Part shown: positions 53,200 to 61,953 of the stretch, piece by piece | Layout: each line of letters begins with the position of its first letter | Position numbering within the stretch: the first letter of the stretch is position 1 | Notes under the pieces: model-generated | What the model was told of the DNA's origin: nothing | What the model saw: the letters and a program-made list of their open reading frames with translations, nothing else | Databases searched by the model: none | Position numbers and translations under genes: made by a program | Assembly: GCF_000499205.1 (NCBI RefSeq) | Contig: NZ_AWUK01000009.1 | Span: 1 to 64,000 of the forward strand | DNA: 64,000 nt | Source: Paenibacillus sp. MAEPY2 | GTDB lineage: Bacteria; Bacillota; Bacilli; Paenibacillales; Paenibacillaceae | Direction: 5' to 3'

Positions 53200-54066
53200 T
53201 TATGCTTCCTCCCAGAAACGGCGGACGTTATCCATCGCGATGCGGGATGCTGTTTTGCAATTTTCCATGCCTTCAAATTCAACAGAGATGTATCCGTCAT
53301 AACCGGATTGCTTCAACACACGGAATACTTCCGGCATGTCGATGTCCCCGTTGCCCACAATCGCTCCGCGCAGGTAATTGCCGTGTGCGGTCTGGAACCA
53401 ACCCTCTCCGGGATTACGGTATGAGGGTCTCCGATAGAAATCTTTGGCGTGCACCATGGATGCATAAGGAATGTTGTTTTTCACAGCGCTAACCGGGTCT
53501 TCATCCACACACAGGAAGTTGCCGATATCCAGCGTTGTCTTAAAGTTTTCTCTCGCCGTCTCATGCACCAGCCGCCGGACTCGCTCACTGGACTGCACAT
53601 AGTAACCGTGATTCTCCACACTTGTCGTAATACCGTGACTCGCTGCGTAGTCGGCAATTCGCTGACAGGCCTTTACCAGAACAGGCAGGTCCGCCTCAAA
53701 CTGGGCGACCGTTCCTTCCTGTGCAGGACGAAATGCAACATCATGGCGCATTCTCGTAACGCCAAGTGCGGCAGCGACATCCACATGCTTCAGGACAGCA
53801 GCGATCTCATTTTCAAGTGCATCCGGGCCCTCTCCTGTAACGAAATTGGCACCTATTGCGTAATTGGAAATATCGATTCCCACTTCTCGTGCAGTCACTC
53901 GAATCTGGTCAATTAATTCCGGCTGGTCGATCAGGCTGTACCCTATCGGAACAATCTCCACATGTTCTCCGCCCTGATCAGCGATGTAACGGATGGCGTC
54001 GGGGACAGTCAGTTCTTTTGCATCCAGTGCCTGTTGCAGACTGTATGTGCTGAGTCCTACTTTCAT
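53200..54066 (-). CDS. sugar phosphate isomerase/epimerase-like TIM barrel (3)
   Basis: A 288-residue paralogue of the 36528-37400 protein; the two share MKVGLSTYSL, RMRHDV, TTLDIGNF-CVDE, LRGAIVG-GDI and RRFWEEA. Metal-site segments SVENHGY, HAKDFYRR and SVEFEGMEN are intact. The pair may serve two related sugars or the same step at two points of induction. AGGAGAGG precedes the ATG, and a promoter at 54107-54135 makes it a separate unit from the second fucosidase. Confidence 0.88.
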   Translation of the reverse strand: MKVGLSTYSLQQALDAKELTVPDAIRYIADQGGEHVEIVPIGYSLIDQPELIDQIRVTAREVGIDISNYAIGANFVTGEGPDALENEIAAVLKHVDVAAALGVTRMRHDVAFRPAQEGTVAQFEADLPVLVKACQRIADYAASHGITTSVENHGYYVQSSERVRRLVHETARENFKTTLDIGNFLCVDEDPVSAVKNNIPYASMVHAKDFYRRPSYRNPGEGWFQTAHGNYLRGAIVGNGDIDMPEVFRVLKQSGYDGYISVEFEGMENCKTASRIAMDNVRRFWEEA

Positions 54067-54106
54067 ATCTTCTCATCCTCTCCTGCTGGTGTGTGGCTCT
54101 ACCTTA

Positions 54107-54135
54107 CCTATACCTTTTTCCATAAGATCATACAA
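54107..54135 (-). promoter_or_regulatory. candidate promoter of isomerase (3)
   Basis: TTGTAT (54130-54135), 17 nt, TATAGG (54107-54112) on the minus strand, 41 bp upstream of the start codon. Confidence 0.5.
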
Positions 54136-54234
54136 TTCCCAATAATCGTTTGCTACTCTATTTTCCATGGGATGAATCCAAAATCGGCTAATCTACAAAT
54201 GTTACGGCTTGGATCTTAGAAAAAGGGGAATTCT

Positions 54235-55704
54235 TCATGTGTGAGAACTGCCTTTGAGCCCAACCTCCTGTTTGTTCAGATATACACCCAGTGAGGACAA
54301 CGTTGGGTACCATCTGGATTCATGAACGGTCAGGCGAATGGTTTTGGCGGTGAAGGAATCGAAATGACAGATTCGTTTGTGACCAACAACCGTGCCGGAA
54401 TAAAGCGCCTGCCAATCACCACGCTCTCCCTTTGCCTCCAGCGTGAAACGCTCAATTCGCTGACCCGAACGGTTATGTTCCATGAGAACGACACGGTTGA
54501 ACAATCTTTCTTCCGGCAGCTCCACTTCCAGCCAAGCCTGCTCTGTCCCTTCAGGTGGACACCAGAACGTATCCGGTTCCTCACACAATACTTGAGAAGC
54601 CGCATGTTCTTCATCCATCGTCTCCGATGCCCGCATTTGCGCGCCTACAGCCAGACTTTGCCCATAAGTGCCTCGTAAAGTGTCTCCGAGCTGCTGCAGC
54701 CGCTCAGCATCCAGTTCGTGAATCAGGCCGCGTCGATCTGGCGGAAGATTAAGTAGAAAATTGGCGTTACCGCCAACCGCTCCATCATAGATGCCGAGCA
54801 GTTCCTCCAGCGATTTGACCTGATCATCCTCGCTTGCATGATAGAACCAACCCGGGCGGATGGACGTATTCACTTCTGCTGGATACCAGATGAGCTTGCC
54901 CTCATGCTGCCGGATCACATTCCGACTCCCCAAATCCGCATCCTGTGTATTAATTCTGCTGGCAAACTCGCCATCATCCACCTGCTGGGATTGCTCCTGA
55001 ATCTTCTCGTTATCCTGCACGTAGGCAGGTACAACGCTCCATTCCGAAGCTCGAGTATGACCTGCCTCATTACCGCACCAGCGAACATCCGGCCCACATA
55101 CCGATATTACAGCCTCTGGCTGCAGCTCCCGAATCAGTGCATAATAGGAATCCCAATCGTAGACCTGCCTTTTCCCATTCGGCCCCTCTCCGCATGCGCC
55201 GTCGAACCACACGCAGAAAATTTCACCATATTGGGTTAACAGCTCACGCAACTGATTTTTGAAAAATTCATTGTATCGCTCCGAATCTCCGTAGGATGCT
55301 TCGTGACGATCCCAGGGAGACAGATAGATGCCGAACTTCAACCCAGCTTCCCGGCAGGCATCGGCAACCTCTTTCACCAGATCACCCGCACCATTTCGCC
55401 AAGGGCTGGCGGCTACCGTATGATCCGTGTACTGGCTTGGCCATAAACAAAACCCATCGTGGTGCTTGCATGTGAGAATTAATCCTGTCATACCGGCGGA
55501 CTTGCACGCCTGAACCCATTGCCGGGCACTCAGATGAGAAGGGTTAAAGATAGCGGGATCTTCATTCCCCGTTCCCCACTCCTGATCTGTAAACGTATTC
55601 ACAGTAAAATGAATAAATGCATAGAACTCCATCTCCTGCCATTTCAGCTGGCGTTCTGATGGCACGACCTGCGCTGCCGCCTTCACCCAATCGGTGGTAT
55701 TCAC
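54235..55704 (-). CDS. GH29 alpha-L-fucosidase (2)
   Basis: A 489-residue fucosidase of a different subgroup from the first. The nucleophile is D168 in FCVWFDGACGEG; LTCKHHDGFCLWPSQYT, YLSPWDRHE and NANFLLNLPPDRRGLIHE match GH29 members with alpha-1,3/1,4 preference. A beta-sandwich C terminus (about 370-480) may bind carbohydrate. No signal peptide. The start is GTG with AGGAGAAG upstream. It follows a 56-residue protein on the same transcript. Confidence 0.9.
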   Translation of the reverse strand: MNTTDWVKAAAQVVPSERQLKWQEMEFYAFIHFTVNTFTDQEWGTGNEDPAIFNPSHLSARQWVQACKSAGMTGLILTCKHHDGFCLWPSQYTDHTVAASPWRNGAGDLVKEVADACREAGLKFGIYLSPWDRHEASYGDSERYNEFFKNQLRELLTQYGEIFCVWFDGACGEGPNGKRQVYDWDSYYALIRELQPEAVISVCGPDVRWCGNEAGHTRASEWSVVPAYVQDNEKIQEQSQQVDDGEFASRINTQDADLGSRNVIRQHEGKLIWYPAEVNTSIRPGWFYHASEDDQVKSLEELLGIYDGAVGGNANFLLNLPPDRRGLIHELDAERLQQLGDTLRGTYGQSLAVGAQMRASETMDEEHAASQVLCEEPDTFWCPPEGTEQAWLEVELPEERLFNRVVLMEHNRSGQRIERFTLEAKGERGDWQALYSGTVVGHKRICHFDSFTAKTIRLTVHESRWYPTLSSLGVYLNKQEVGLKGSSHT

Positions 55705-55801
55705 TGGATGCTTCTCCTCTCATGCCGGTTCTCTGCCCGCTCTCCGCCAAATGCCATAAAGGACCGGCAGAGCAAAGTATCTCCAGCGGTCCTTAATATG
55801 T

Positions 55802-55972
55802 TCATCTGTCGTTGAAAGTCAGCTTCCTGAATGCAATTCGATCCCTATTCCATGAATACTCTCCCCATCTCAGCGGTACGGTCCACGACCCTTGCCGCCG
55901 TCCCAACACCCTGCTCGCCACATCCATTGCCTTTTCATGCTTGCCTGCAAACCATGCCGCCATAATCTTCAT
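55802..55972 (-). CDS. 56-residue protein of unknown function, first gene of the fucosidase unit
   Basis: AAAGGAG lies 8 bp before ATG 55972. The 56-residue product is basic (MKIMAAWFAGKHEKAMDV; SRVLGRRQGSWTVPLRWGEY split; SWNRDRIAFRKLTFNDR) with many Trp and Arg and no membrane span or Cys motif. The frame stays open 23 codons further up, but that start has no ribosome binding site. No family recognised. Good translation signals and a promoter of its own support it as a real gene. Confidence 0.6.
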   Translation of the reverse strand: MKIMAAWFAGKHEKAMDVASRVLGRRQGSWTVPLRWGEYSWNRDRIAFRKLTFNDR

Positions 55973-56068
55973 GAATGGGTCTCCTTTCGGAAAATGATGG
56001 GTGAGCCATTGGAATTGATCACTTGTTATTTTTGTTATCATAATAATGTTATTGTTTTATTCATAAAC

Positions 56069-56097
56069 AGTCTAAGACGTTATGAATGAAACGTCAA
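56069..56097 (-). promoter_or_regulatory. candidate promoter of the small protein / GH29 (2) unit
   Basis: TTGACG (56092-56097), 17 nt, TAGACT (56069-56074) on the minus strand, directly after the preceding terminator and about 95 bp before the small gene. Confidence 0.5.
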
Positions 56098-56102
56098 TAC
56101 AC

Positions 56103-56126
56103 AAAAAAGACACCCCTACGGGTGCC
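56103..56126 (-). terminator. terminator of the small membrane-protein gene
   Basis: GGCACCC and GGGTGTC-type arms pair with a 3-4 nt loop and are followed on the minus strand by TTTTTT. Confidence 0.8.
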
Positions 56127-56160
56127 TCTCTCTTGATCCATATCGTCGAATATTATATGT

Positions 56161-56349
56161 TCATTTTCGCTTTGCCTTTGTCATTCGGTTAAACATAATC
56201 AGTGCAGCAATCAACATGGCAACAATTGCGATATTACTTGCTGCATCATGCGACATGCCGAACAGAACGCCCAGGTTGGTAACCAGGCCTCTGACAATTA
56301 GCGCAACCGCAATCAGCAGAATGGGGCTCCAAAAATTATATCTTCTCAT
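56161..56349 (-). CDS. small two-span membrane protein
   Basis: A 62-residue protein with two hydrophobic stretches (FWSPILLIAVALIVRGLV near 6-23; ASNIAIVAMLIAALIMF near 37-53) and basic ends (MRRYN; NRMTKAKRK). AGGAG lies 11 bp before ATG 56349. No family recognised beyond small Bacillales membrane proteins. It sits 101 bp after the GH3 gene and has its own terminator. Confidence 0.65.
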   Translation of the reverse strand: MRRYNFWSPILLIAVALIVRGLVTNLGVLFGMSHDAASNIAIVAMLIAALIMFNRMTKAKRK

Positions 56350-56450
56350 CCTTCGCAACACTCCTGACCAGATTGTTCAGAAATTCTGGATCTCATAACA
56401 CAATCATAACAGTCGTCATGTTCAGTTACAACAGATCAGACGATCCTGCG

Positions 56451-59237
56451 TTACACTTGTTTGAATTCGATCCAGTCGATCTGCAGACCCGGTTTGGTGA
56501 AGTCCAGCTTCAATTCGTACACCCCTGCTTCCAGCTCCACTTTGACAAGTTTCTGTCTGATCCATTTACCTTCGGTACCATTGGTTTGAATGGTCGTCAT
56601 TAATTGATCATTGAGAATGACATTACATGCACTTTGAGCCAGTTCCGGTTCAGGAGACATGATCTGTACAATAATCCGGTATTGACCTGCTTCATCCACT
56701 TTCATGTAGACAGGTCCGCCCACAGCTGGTTTGACCTGTGCATTGTCTACCAGTACTTGCGCCTGTTCTGAGGAAAGTGAAGCTTTCGCTTGGAATGAAG
56801 CCACATTCTCTACAATCTCATGTTTTCTGGAGAAGACAGGCGCATTCATGATAAATTCACAAATATTCATGGCGGAGCGCTGAAGCTCTCCGCGTGTCAA
56901 CGTCCCATTTTCCAGAGATTCGATTGTGTTGTCATCCCAGCCGTTAATTTCCGCACCATAGTTAGGTACAACCATGTACAGATCGTTTTGAGCGCGAACC
57001 ATCCAATTGGTGTTTTTCCGATCCGCTGGTCCACCATCAACACCGTCGTTCATAATAGCCCACCAGTCAGTCATCACGATACCTTGGAAGCCCCACTCTC
57101 CACGAAGAATGGTCGTGTTCAGATCGTAGTTGGAGGCCGCCCAATGTCCATTAATCGGATTGTAGGAAGTCATGATCGAATTCGCACCGCCTTCTTTGAC
57201 GGCAATTTCGAACCCTTTCAGATAGATCTCACGCAAGGCGCGCTCGGATACTACGGCATCCACTTTACTGCGATGCTTCTCTTGGTTGTTGCAGGCGAAA
57301 TGTTTCAGCGTAGCATTAGAGCCACCCTTCATGATTCCTTTCGTGCAAGCAGCAGCAAATACGCCAGAAATTAGTGGATCTTCTGAAAAATATTCAAAGT
57401 TACGTCCATTCATCGGACTCCGGCGAATATTCAATCCAGGCCCGAGCAGTGCATCCACCTGATTTCTCAGCAATTCCTGGCCTTCCATCACATACAGCTC
57501 TTCGACGAGTTCTGCATTCCATGTTGCTGCCAGCAAAGTTCCAATAGAAACCTGTGTAGCTTTCTCCCCGCTATCCATACGAATACCGGATGGGCCATCT
57601 GCAGTACATGCAACAGGGATTCCGTAATTAAACAGACTGTCGCTCACGCCGCCAAATGCGGAAGCCGTGCCCGATGTAACGAGTGGGCTGCTCATACCTT
57701 CGCCTCGCACGATGGCTGCCAGATCCTGATCACTCAGTTGGGCAATAAAAGCTTCCAGGCTGATTTTGCCATCCTTCACATCTCTCAGCTTGTAGCCCTG
57801 ATTGCCGGTTTGCTCCAGCGTTTGCGGCAGGCTTTGTTCAATCCGTTCAGCAATGGATATCTGGCGCGTTGGTACATCTGCAAAGATCAGCTCGTAAGAC
57901 CCATCTTCTTTGCGAGTTCCCGGCTTCATTCTCGTAAAGCTTTCAGTCGGTGCCATGGCCTCCTGAAGCTGTTCTACGAGTTGAATCGTTTCTACGACGT
58001 ACCCATCTTGGCCATCAATGCTGACGTGTTCCACATTTTTGACACTGGTTCCCACGTACAAACGATATGTTCCTGCCTCAAGTACATATGCCGATGCATG
58101 TCCTGTTACGCCAGCATCATCATAGGAAGCCATGGAATCTACAGGGAAGCTCACAGTCAGGCGCTGAGACTCACCCGGCTGAAGCAGATTGGTTTTGCCG
58201 AATGCTACCAGGGCTTTCGCAGGTTTCCCCAATTGACCTTGTGGGGCTTCATAATAGATCTGCACCACTTCTTTACCGGCATAGGTTGTGCCCGTATTGG
58301 TTACGGTTACATTCACCTTAATGCTGTTTTCTCCATCTTGGGAGATCCATTTTGCGTCTTCAGCCTTGGTTGTGAACGTGGTATAGGACAAGCCATATCC
58401 GAATTCAAATTGTACTTTTTCAGGTCGAAACGTTTCGAAATAACGGTAGCCTACGTAGATATCTTCCTGATAAAGGTTCTTGAACTCGTTGCCGTAATTG
58501 CTTGTTGATGGATAATCTTCGATAGAATATGCGATCGTATCCGTTAATTTCCCGCTTGGTGTAACGTCCCCTGCCAGTACATCAGCTATCGCATTGCCAC
58601 CCTCCATACCGCCATGCCACGAGTAAATGACACTTTGGATCGGATGAACGTAACTTTCATCATTCAACCAGCTCATGTCCATGATGTTCGATACATTCAG
58701 TACCACAATCGTTTGTTCAAAATGATTCGTGACCTGCTTCAGCATCGCTTTCTCATCTTCCGTCAACCGATAGCTGCCTGGTGCATCCACGTTATCCTGA
58801 TCTTCGCCTGCTGTACGTCCAATGACCACAATTGCTTTGCTGGATTTACTTCTGGCTTGGGATACCAATTCATCGGTTAAAGGCATTTCCTGCTGATTCC
58901 AAGGCTCTGCCGCCCACACTTTTCCACCATCATCGAACGGGTTTTCCTCAATCCATTTTTCATAGACAGCTGCCAATTCTTCATTGACCGTAAGACCTTT
59001 TTTGCTACGCAGACCGTCGAGCAAATTGGTTGTATACGCCACATGAACGCTGCCGCCCGACCCTGTTCCACTGCGATAATAGTTGACTTGAATCCGTCCA
59101 AACACTGAAACGTTTTCGTCTTTTTGAATCGGAAGAGCTTGTCCTTCGTTTTTCAAAAGCACTGCGCCTTCCGCGGCAACCGTGCGGCTAAACTCTGCAA
59201 ACCCTTCCAATGGAACTCCGATTTGATGTGTGCTCAA
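56451..59237 (-). CDS. GH3 beta-glycosidase with inverted domain order and C-terminal binding module
   Basis: A 928-residue GH3 protein in which the alpha/beta sandwich (about 20-260) and FnIII-like domain (about 300-410) precede the TIM barrel (about 480-790). The nucleophile is D724 in GIVMTDWWAIMND; KHFACNNQE, GRNFEYFSEDPLISG and NSIMTSYNPINGHWAA are present. This swapped order is known from a few GH3 enzymes such as Ruminococcus albus and Butyrivibrio fibrisolvens beta-glucosidases. Residues about 825-928 look like a CBM6/CBM35-type beta-sandwich (GQYRIIVQIMSPEP; LDFTKPGLQIDWIEF). The start is TTG with AGGAGG 7 bp upstream. No signal peptide. Confidence 0.88.
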   Translation of the reverse strand: MSTHQIGVPLEGFAEFSRTVAAEGAVLLKNEGQALPIQKDENVSVFGRIQVNYYRSGTGSGGSVHVAYTTNLLDGLRSKKGLTVNEELAAVYEKWIEENPFDDGGKVWAAEPWNQQEMPLTDELVSQARSKSSKAIVVIGRTAGEDQDNVDAPGSYRLTEDEKAMLKQVTNHFEQTIVVLNVSNIMDMSWLNDESYVHPIQSVIYSWHGGMEGGNAIADVLAGDVTPSGKLTDTIAYSIEDYPSTSNYGNEFKNLYQEDIYVGYRYFETFRPEKVQFEFGYGLSYTTFTTKAEDAKWISQDGENSIKVNVTVTNTGTTYAGKEVVQIYYEAPQGQLGKPAKALVAFGKTNLLQPGESQRLTVSFPVDSMASYDDAGVTGHASAYVLEAGTYRLYVGTSVKNVEHVSIDGQDGYVVETIQLVEQLQEAMAPTESFTRMKPGTRKEDGSYELIFADVPTRQISIAERIEQSLPQTLEQTGNQGYKLRDVKDGKISLEAFIAQLSDQDLAAIVRGEGMSSPLVTSGTASAFGGVSDSLFNYGIPVACTADGPSGIRMDSGEKATQVSIGTLLAATWNAELVEELYVMEGQELLRNQVDALLGPGLNIRRSPMNGRNFEYFSEDPLISGVFAAACTKGIMKGGSNATLKHFACNNQEKHRSKVDAVVSERALREIYLKGFEIAVKEGGANSIMTSYNPINGHWAASNYDLNTTILRGEWGFQGIVMTDWWAIMNDGVDGGPADRKNTNWMVRAQNDLYMVVPNYGAEINGWDDNTIESLENGTLTRGELQRSAMNICEFIMNAPVFSRKHEIVENVASFQAKASLSSEQAQVLVDNAQVKPAVGGPVYMKVDEAGQYRIIVQIMSPEPELAQSACNVILNDQLMTTIQTNGTEGKWIRQKLVKVELEAGVYELKLDFTKPGLQIDWIEFKQV

Positions 59238-59313
59238 TGATTTCCCTCCTGTTTGTCATCTCCATCCCCACGAATCGCTATGTATAAAATGAATTTATGA
59301 AACTCACACTTGG

Positions 59314-59446
59314 GTCACTCCGATGACAGAACAACCTTCCGATCACTGTTATCCCCAGATTTCCTTAATACCTTTTTAAAAGGTTGAAATCCGGTGATAA
59401 AGGTGAACGCTTCGCTTCTTCAGGTTATTTCCGTCCTCTCCGTTAT
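59314..59446. repeat. intergenic palindromic repeat, copy C
   Basis: Arms TTATCCCCAGATTTC (59349-59363) and GAAATCCGGTGATAA (59386-59400) pair at 13 of 15 positions; ACCTTTT/AAAAGGT gives an inner stem and GTGA/TCGC (59403-59415, one G-T pair) the second stem. The flanks GTCACTCCGAT and CTCTCCGTTAT match copy A. It lies upstream of the GH3 gene. Confidence 0.82.
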
Positions 59447-59605
59447 CGTGTAACTCTTCTTTGGTTCATTTTATAAAAAGAAAGATATCGTTAATCTGGT
59501 AGATTCACTTGTATCTAGTCTCATATTAACAGATTCTATAGTAGAAAATAAATCAGGTTAAACGTTTTTTCTCACAGTAGGCCTGATTTTGTAATTATCC
59601 AACTT

Positions 59606-59639
59606 AAAAAGCCACGAACGTAACCGTTCGTGACTTTTC
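59606..59639 (-). terminator. terminator of the LtrA-like gene
   Basis: AAAAAGCCACGAACG and CGTTCGTGACTTTTC pair around a 4-nt loop with one mismatch. On the minus strand a T-run follows. Confidence 0.82.
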
Positions 59640-59659
59640 TTTCTGGCTCGACCCATGCA

Positions 59660-60748
59660 TCAGGTCGTTAATTTGGCATAGACAAGGAAGAACACCATGT
59701 TCTCTCCCACAATTGCATAGTTAGGTACCCGATAGACCAGATCTACAACGATAAATGCGGCCATGATTCCCAGCATAAGCACCAAGTGACGCGGACGGAG
59801 CCGCAGATGAGCATGTCTGTATCGGTGGAACACCAGGGAAGTGGACAGAAAATACAGCAGAACGGAGCCAAACACAAAGGCTAACATGAATCCATAATGA
59901 AGTTCGTTCAGATATAAAAGTTGAATGGAAGCGGCAATCATGCTCATGGATATGTAGATGAACAGATGGCCGTAGATAATGGCTTGCCCGGCGGTCTGAA
60001 TCTCCTTACTGACTTTCTTCTCAACGTTATCAAAATACTGCCACCACATCGCAATCACGAATATGGATGTAAACGCGGCGAACAAAACAGATTGTACATC
60101 CCAGTGATCCATTTGCAGCACGGCAATGATACTGACGACCGATTCACCGAGCAGGATGAGTGTAAACAGAGCGAAACGTTCCAATAAATGATGGGTGTGT
60201 ATCGGCACCTTCACCAGATTTTTGCGTCCAATCAGTGGAAGGATGATATCCACAGCAATTCCCACGTACAAAATCGCATATCGCAGCCATGAATCGAAGA
60301 ACAGGGAACTTGTTGAGATCAATATGCCGATGATGAAGCATAAGCCCAGATAACGGGCAGCCTTTTGCTGATGTTCGCTTTTGGAATTATGAATCAACAA
60401 ATATTGAATGGCTGTCAGTGCCCTCGAACCAATATAACCCGCAAAGAAGGGCAGATAGTATTGGTCAAAATCAACCGAAAGGCTCGCCGTCATCACCAGA
60501 ACGGAAAGGAGCTGAAGGATGAGAAATACGCGATGGATGAAGATATCCTGACCGTATCGGTTAATAAATAGAGTCTGACCGACCCATGCCCACCAGACAG
60601 GAATGAAAATCAATACAAATTTCATCAAATATTCAAACGAAATTACGCCGTGTTCGGCATGCAGCAGGACATGACCCGCTTTGGAGACCGCTGCTACAAA
60701 GAGCAAATCATAGAACAGCTCCAGCCAGGTAACCTTTTTCTCCATCAT
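59660..60748 (-). CDS. LtrA-family (low temperature requirement) membrane protein
   Basis: A 362-residue protein with about ten membrane spans. The N-terminal signature KKVTWLELFYDLLFVAAVSK, VWWAWVGQTLFINRYGQD and the mid HHLLERFALFTLILLGESVV motif define the LtrA family, whose biochemical role is unknown; the Listeria gene is needed for growth in the cold. AAGGAG precedes two adjacent ATG codons. It lies 112 bp downstream of the dioxygenase with no terminator between. Confidence 0.9.
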   Translation of the reverse strand: MMEKKVTWLELFYDLLFVAAVSKAGHVLLHAEHGVISFEYLMKFVLIFIPVWWAWVGQTLFINRYGQDIFIHRVFLILQLLSVLVMTASLSVDFDQYYLPFFAGYIGSRALTAIQYLLIHNSKSEHQQKAARYLGLCFIIGILISTSSLFFDSWLRYAILYVGIAVDIILPLIGRKNLVKVPIHTHHLLERFALFTLILLGESVVSIIAVLQMDHWDVQSVLFAAFTSIFVIAMWWQYFDNVEKKVSKEIQTAGQAIIYGHLFIYISMSMIAASIQLLYLNELHYGFMLAFVFGSVLLYFLSTSLVFHRYRHAHLRLRPRHLVLMLGIMAAFIVVDLVYRVPNYAIVGENMVFFLVYAKLTT

Positions 60749-60860
60749 CCTTCAATGCTCCTTTAGTTGAACTTATATCAAAGTAATTAATTCTCTACAG
60801 CTCGATCAATTGATTTACGTAGGTTACTTCGCAGTCAGGACTACTTAATGCTCAATGGGA

Positions 60861-61823
60861 TCAACGCTCCACTACAGATGGGACAGGTTCCAGGTTTCTT
60901 ACTTGGATGGGCTGCAAATTGCCTTCGATTTGGGCACGGTATGGCTCAAACCATTCGGGCAGCATGAGTTTCTGTCCAAGCGACTCCGCAGGCTCATCTT
61001 TCGCGAATCCAGGAGGATCGGTAGCAATTTCGAACAGGATTCCGCCAGCTTCTCTGAAATAGATTGCGTTAAAATATTGGCGGTCCCGAACCGGGGTTGG
61101 TTGATAGCCATACTGCTGCACAGCTTCTCTCCATTGTTCATGCTCTGCAAAATCTTTGGCACGCCACGCGATATGATGGACCGTACCTGCTCCACCCATA
61201 CCCAGAGGCATCCGAGTGACAGGAACATCAACGACATTACCGATATCACCGTTGGATCGGAAACGTACATATTCCTCGTCCTCATCCACTTTGGTGAATC
61301 CCAGTATTTTAGCCAGCGCATCCATCGTTCTCTGCGGATTGACGCTGAACAGTACTGCACCTCCAAATCCTTTGATGGCTTTATCCGCTGGAATACCTTC
61401 ATGCACCCAGGTGCTGGCTGCACCCTCCTCACGTTCAACAAGCTCAAGACGCAAGCCTTCGCTGTCTTCGAATTGCAGCAGCTCTTCGTTAAAACGATTT
61501 GTTTTGGTTACCTCAATGTTATACTGCTCCAGCCGATTCTGCCAGAAGCCAATAGTCCCAGGCGGAATCACATATGATGTAATACCAACCTGGCCGCCAC
61601 CAATTTTGCCTCGGGGTGATCCCGCTGATGGAAAGAATGTAATGATAGTGCCCGGACTGCCGTTCTCATCCCCAAAGTACAGATGGTACACGTCTGGTGC
61701 ATCGAAGTTGATCGTTTTTTTCACAAGACGAAGACCCAGAACTCCAGCATAAAAGTCGACATTAGCCTGCGGATCGCCCGCGAAAGCTGTAATATGGTGA
61801 ATACCTGCTGTTTGAATTGTCAT
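60861..61823 (-). CDS. ring-cleaving dioxygenase, MhqO-like
   Basis: A 320-residue protein with two VOC domains in tandem (1-145 and 150-285). HHITAFAGDPQANVDFYAGV starts the first, HHIAWRAKD the second, and EIATDPPGF supplies the C-terminal metal ligand. The closest known proteins are B. subtilis MhqO/MhqA-type hydroquinone and quinone-detoxifying dioxygenases. AAGGAGG is placed for ATG 61823 rather than 61829. An 18-bp palindrome that looks like a MarR-type (MhqR-like) operator lies upstream, so induction by quinones or diamide-like stress is likely. Confidence 0.88.
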   Translation of the reverse strand: MTIQTAGIHHITAFAGDPQANVDFYAGVLGLRLVKKTINFDAPDVYHLYFGDENGSPGTIITFFPSAGSPRGKIGGGQVGITSYVIPPGTIGFWQNRLEQYNIEVTKTNRFNEELLQFEDSEGLRLELVEREEGAASTWVHEGIPADKAIKGFGGAVLFSVNPQRTMDALAKILGFTKVDEDEEYVRFRSNGDIGNVVDVPVTRMPLGMGGAGTVHHIAWRAKDFAEHEQWREAVQQYGYQPTPVRDRQYFNAIYFREAGGILFEIATDPPGFAKDEPAESLGQKLMLPEWFEPYRAQIEGNLQPIQVRNLEPVPSVVER

Positions 61824-61920
61824 TATCATTTCCTCCTTGGTTTAACGAACATTTTGAATGGGTATGGTTATTTGATGATAGTCTGATAGGCGCATTATTT
61901 ATATTTATGGTCATTTATAT

Positions 61921-61938
61921 TATCTTTAAATTAAGATA
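61921..61938. promoter_or_regulatory. operator O1, MarR/MhqR-like palindrome
   Basis: TATCTTTAAATTAAGATA, with TATCTT and AAGATA as inverted half-sites. It lies 97 bp upstream of the dioxygenase start. It is the exact reverse complement of the 62262-62279 site. In layout it resembles the B. subtilis MhqR operator (ATCTcga-like arms around an AT centre). Confidence 0.72.
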
Positions 61939-61953
61939 TCAGATCGAACTGAG

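Larger units (their letters stand above)
59238..59659. other. 422-bp gap between GH3 and the LtrA-like gene
   Basis: It holds the 5' region of the GH3 gene, repeat copy C at 59314-59446 and the LtrA terminator at 59606-59639. The part 59447-59605 is AT-rich and must carry the GH3 promoter, but no convincing -35/-10 pair was found. Confidence 0.4.

Noticed and set aside
58420-58445. cre-like sequence (AAACGTTTCGAAA) inside the GH3 coding region
   Set aside because: Only partly fits the consensus and lies deep in a gene, with no promoter near.
57738-58508. 256-codon plus-strand frame inside the GH3 gene
   Set aside because: Antisense to conserved GH3 sequence; no ribosome binding site.
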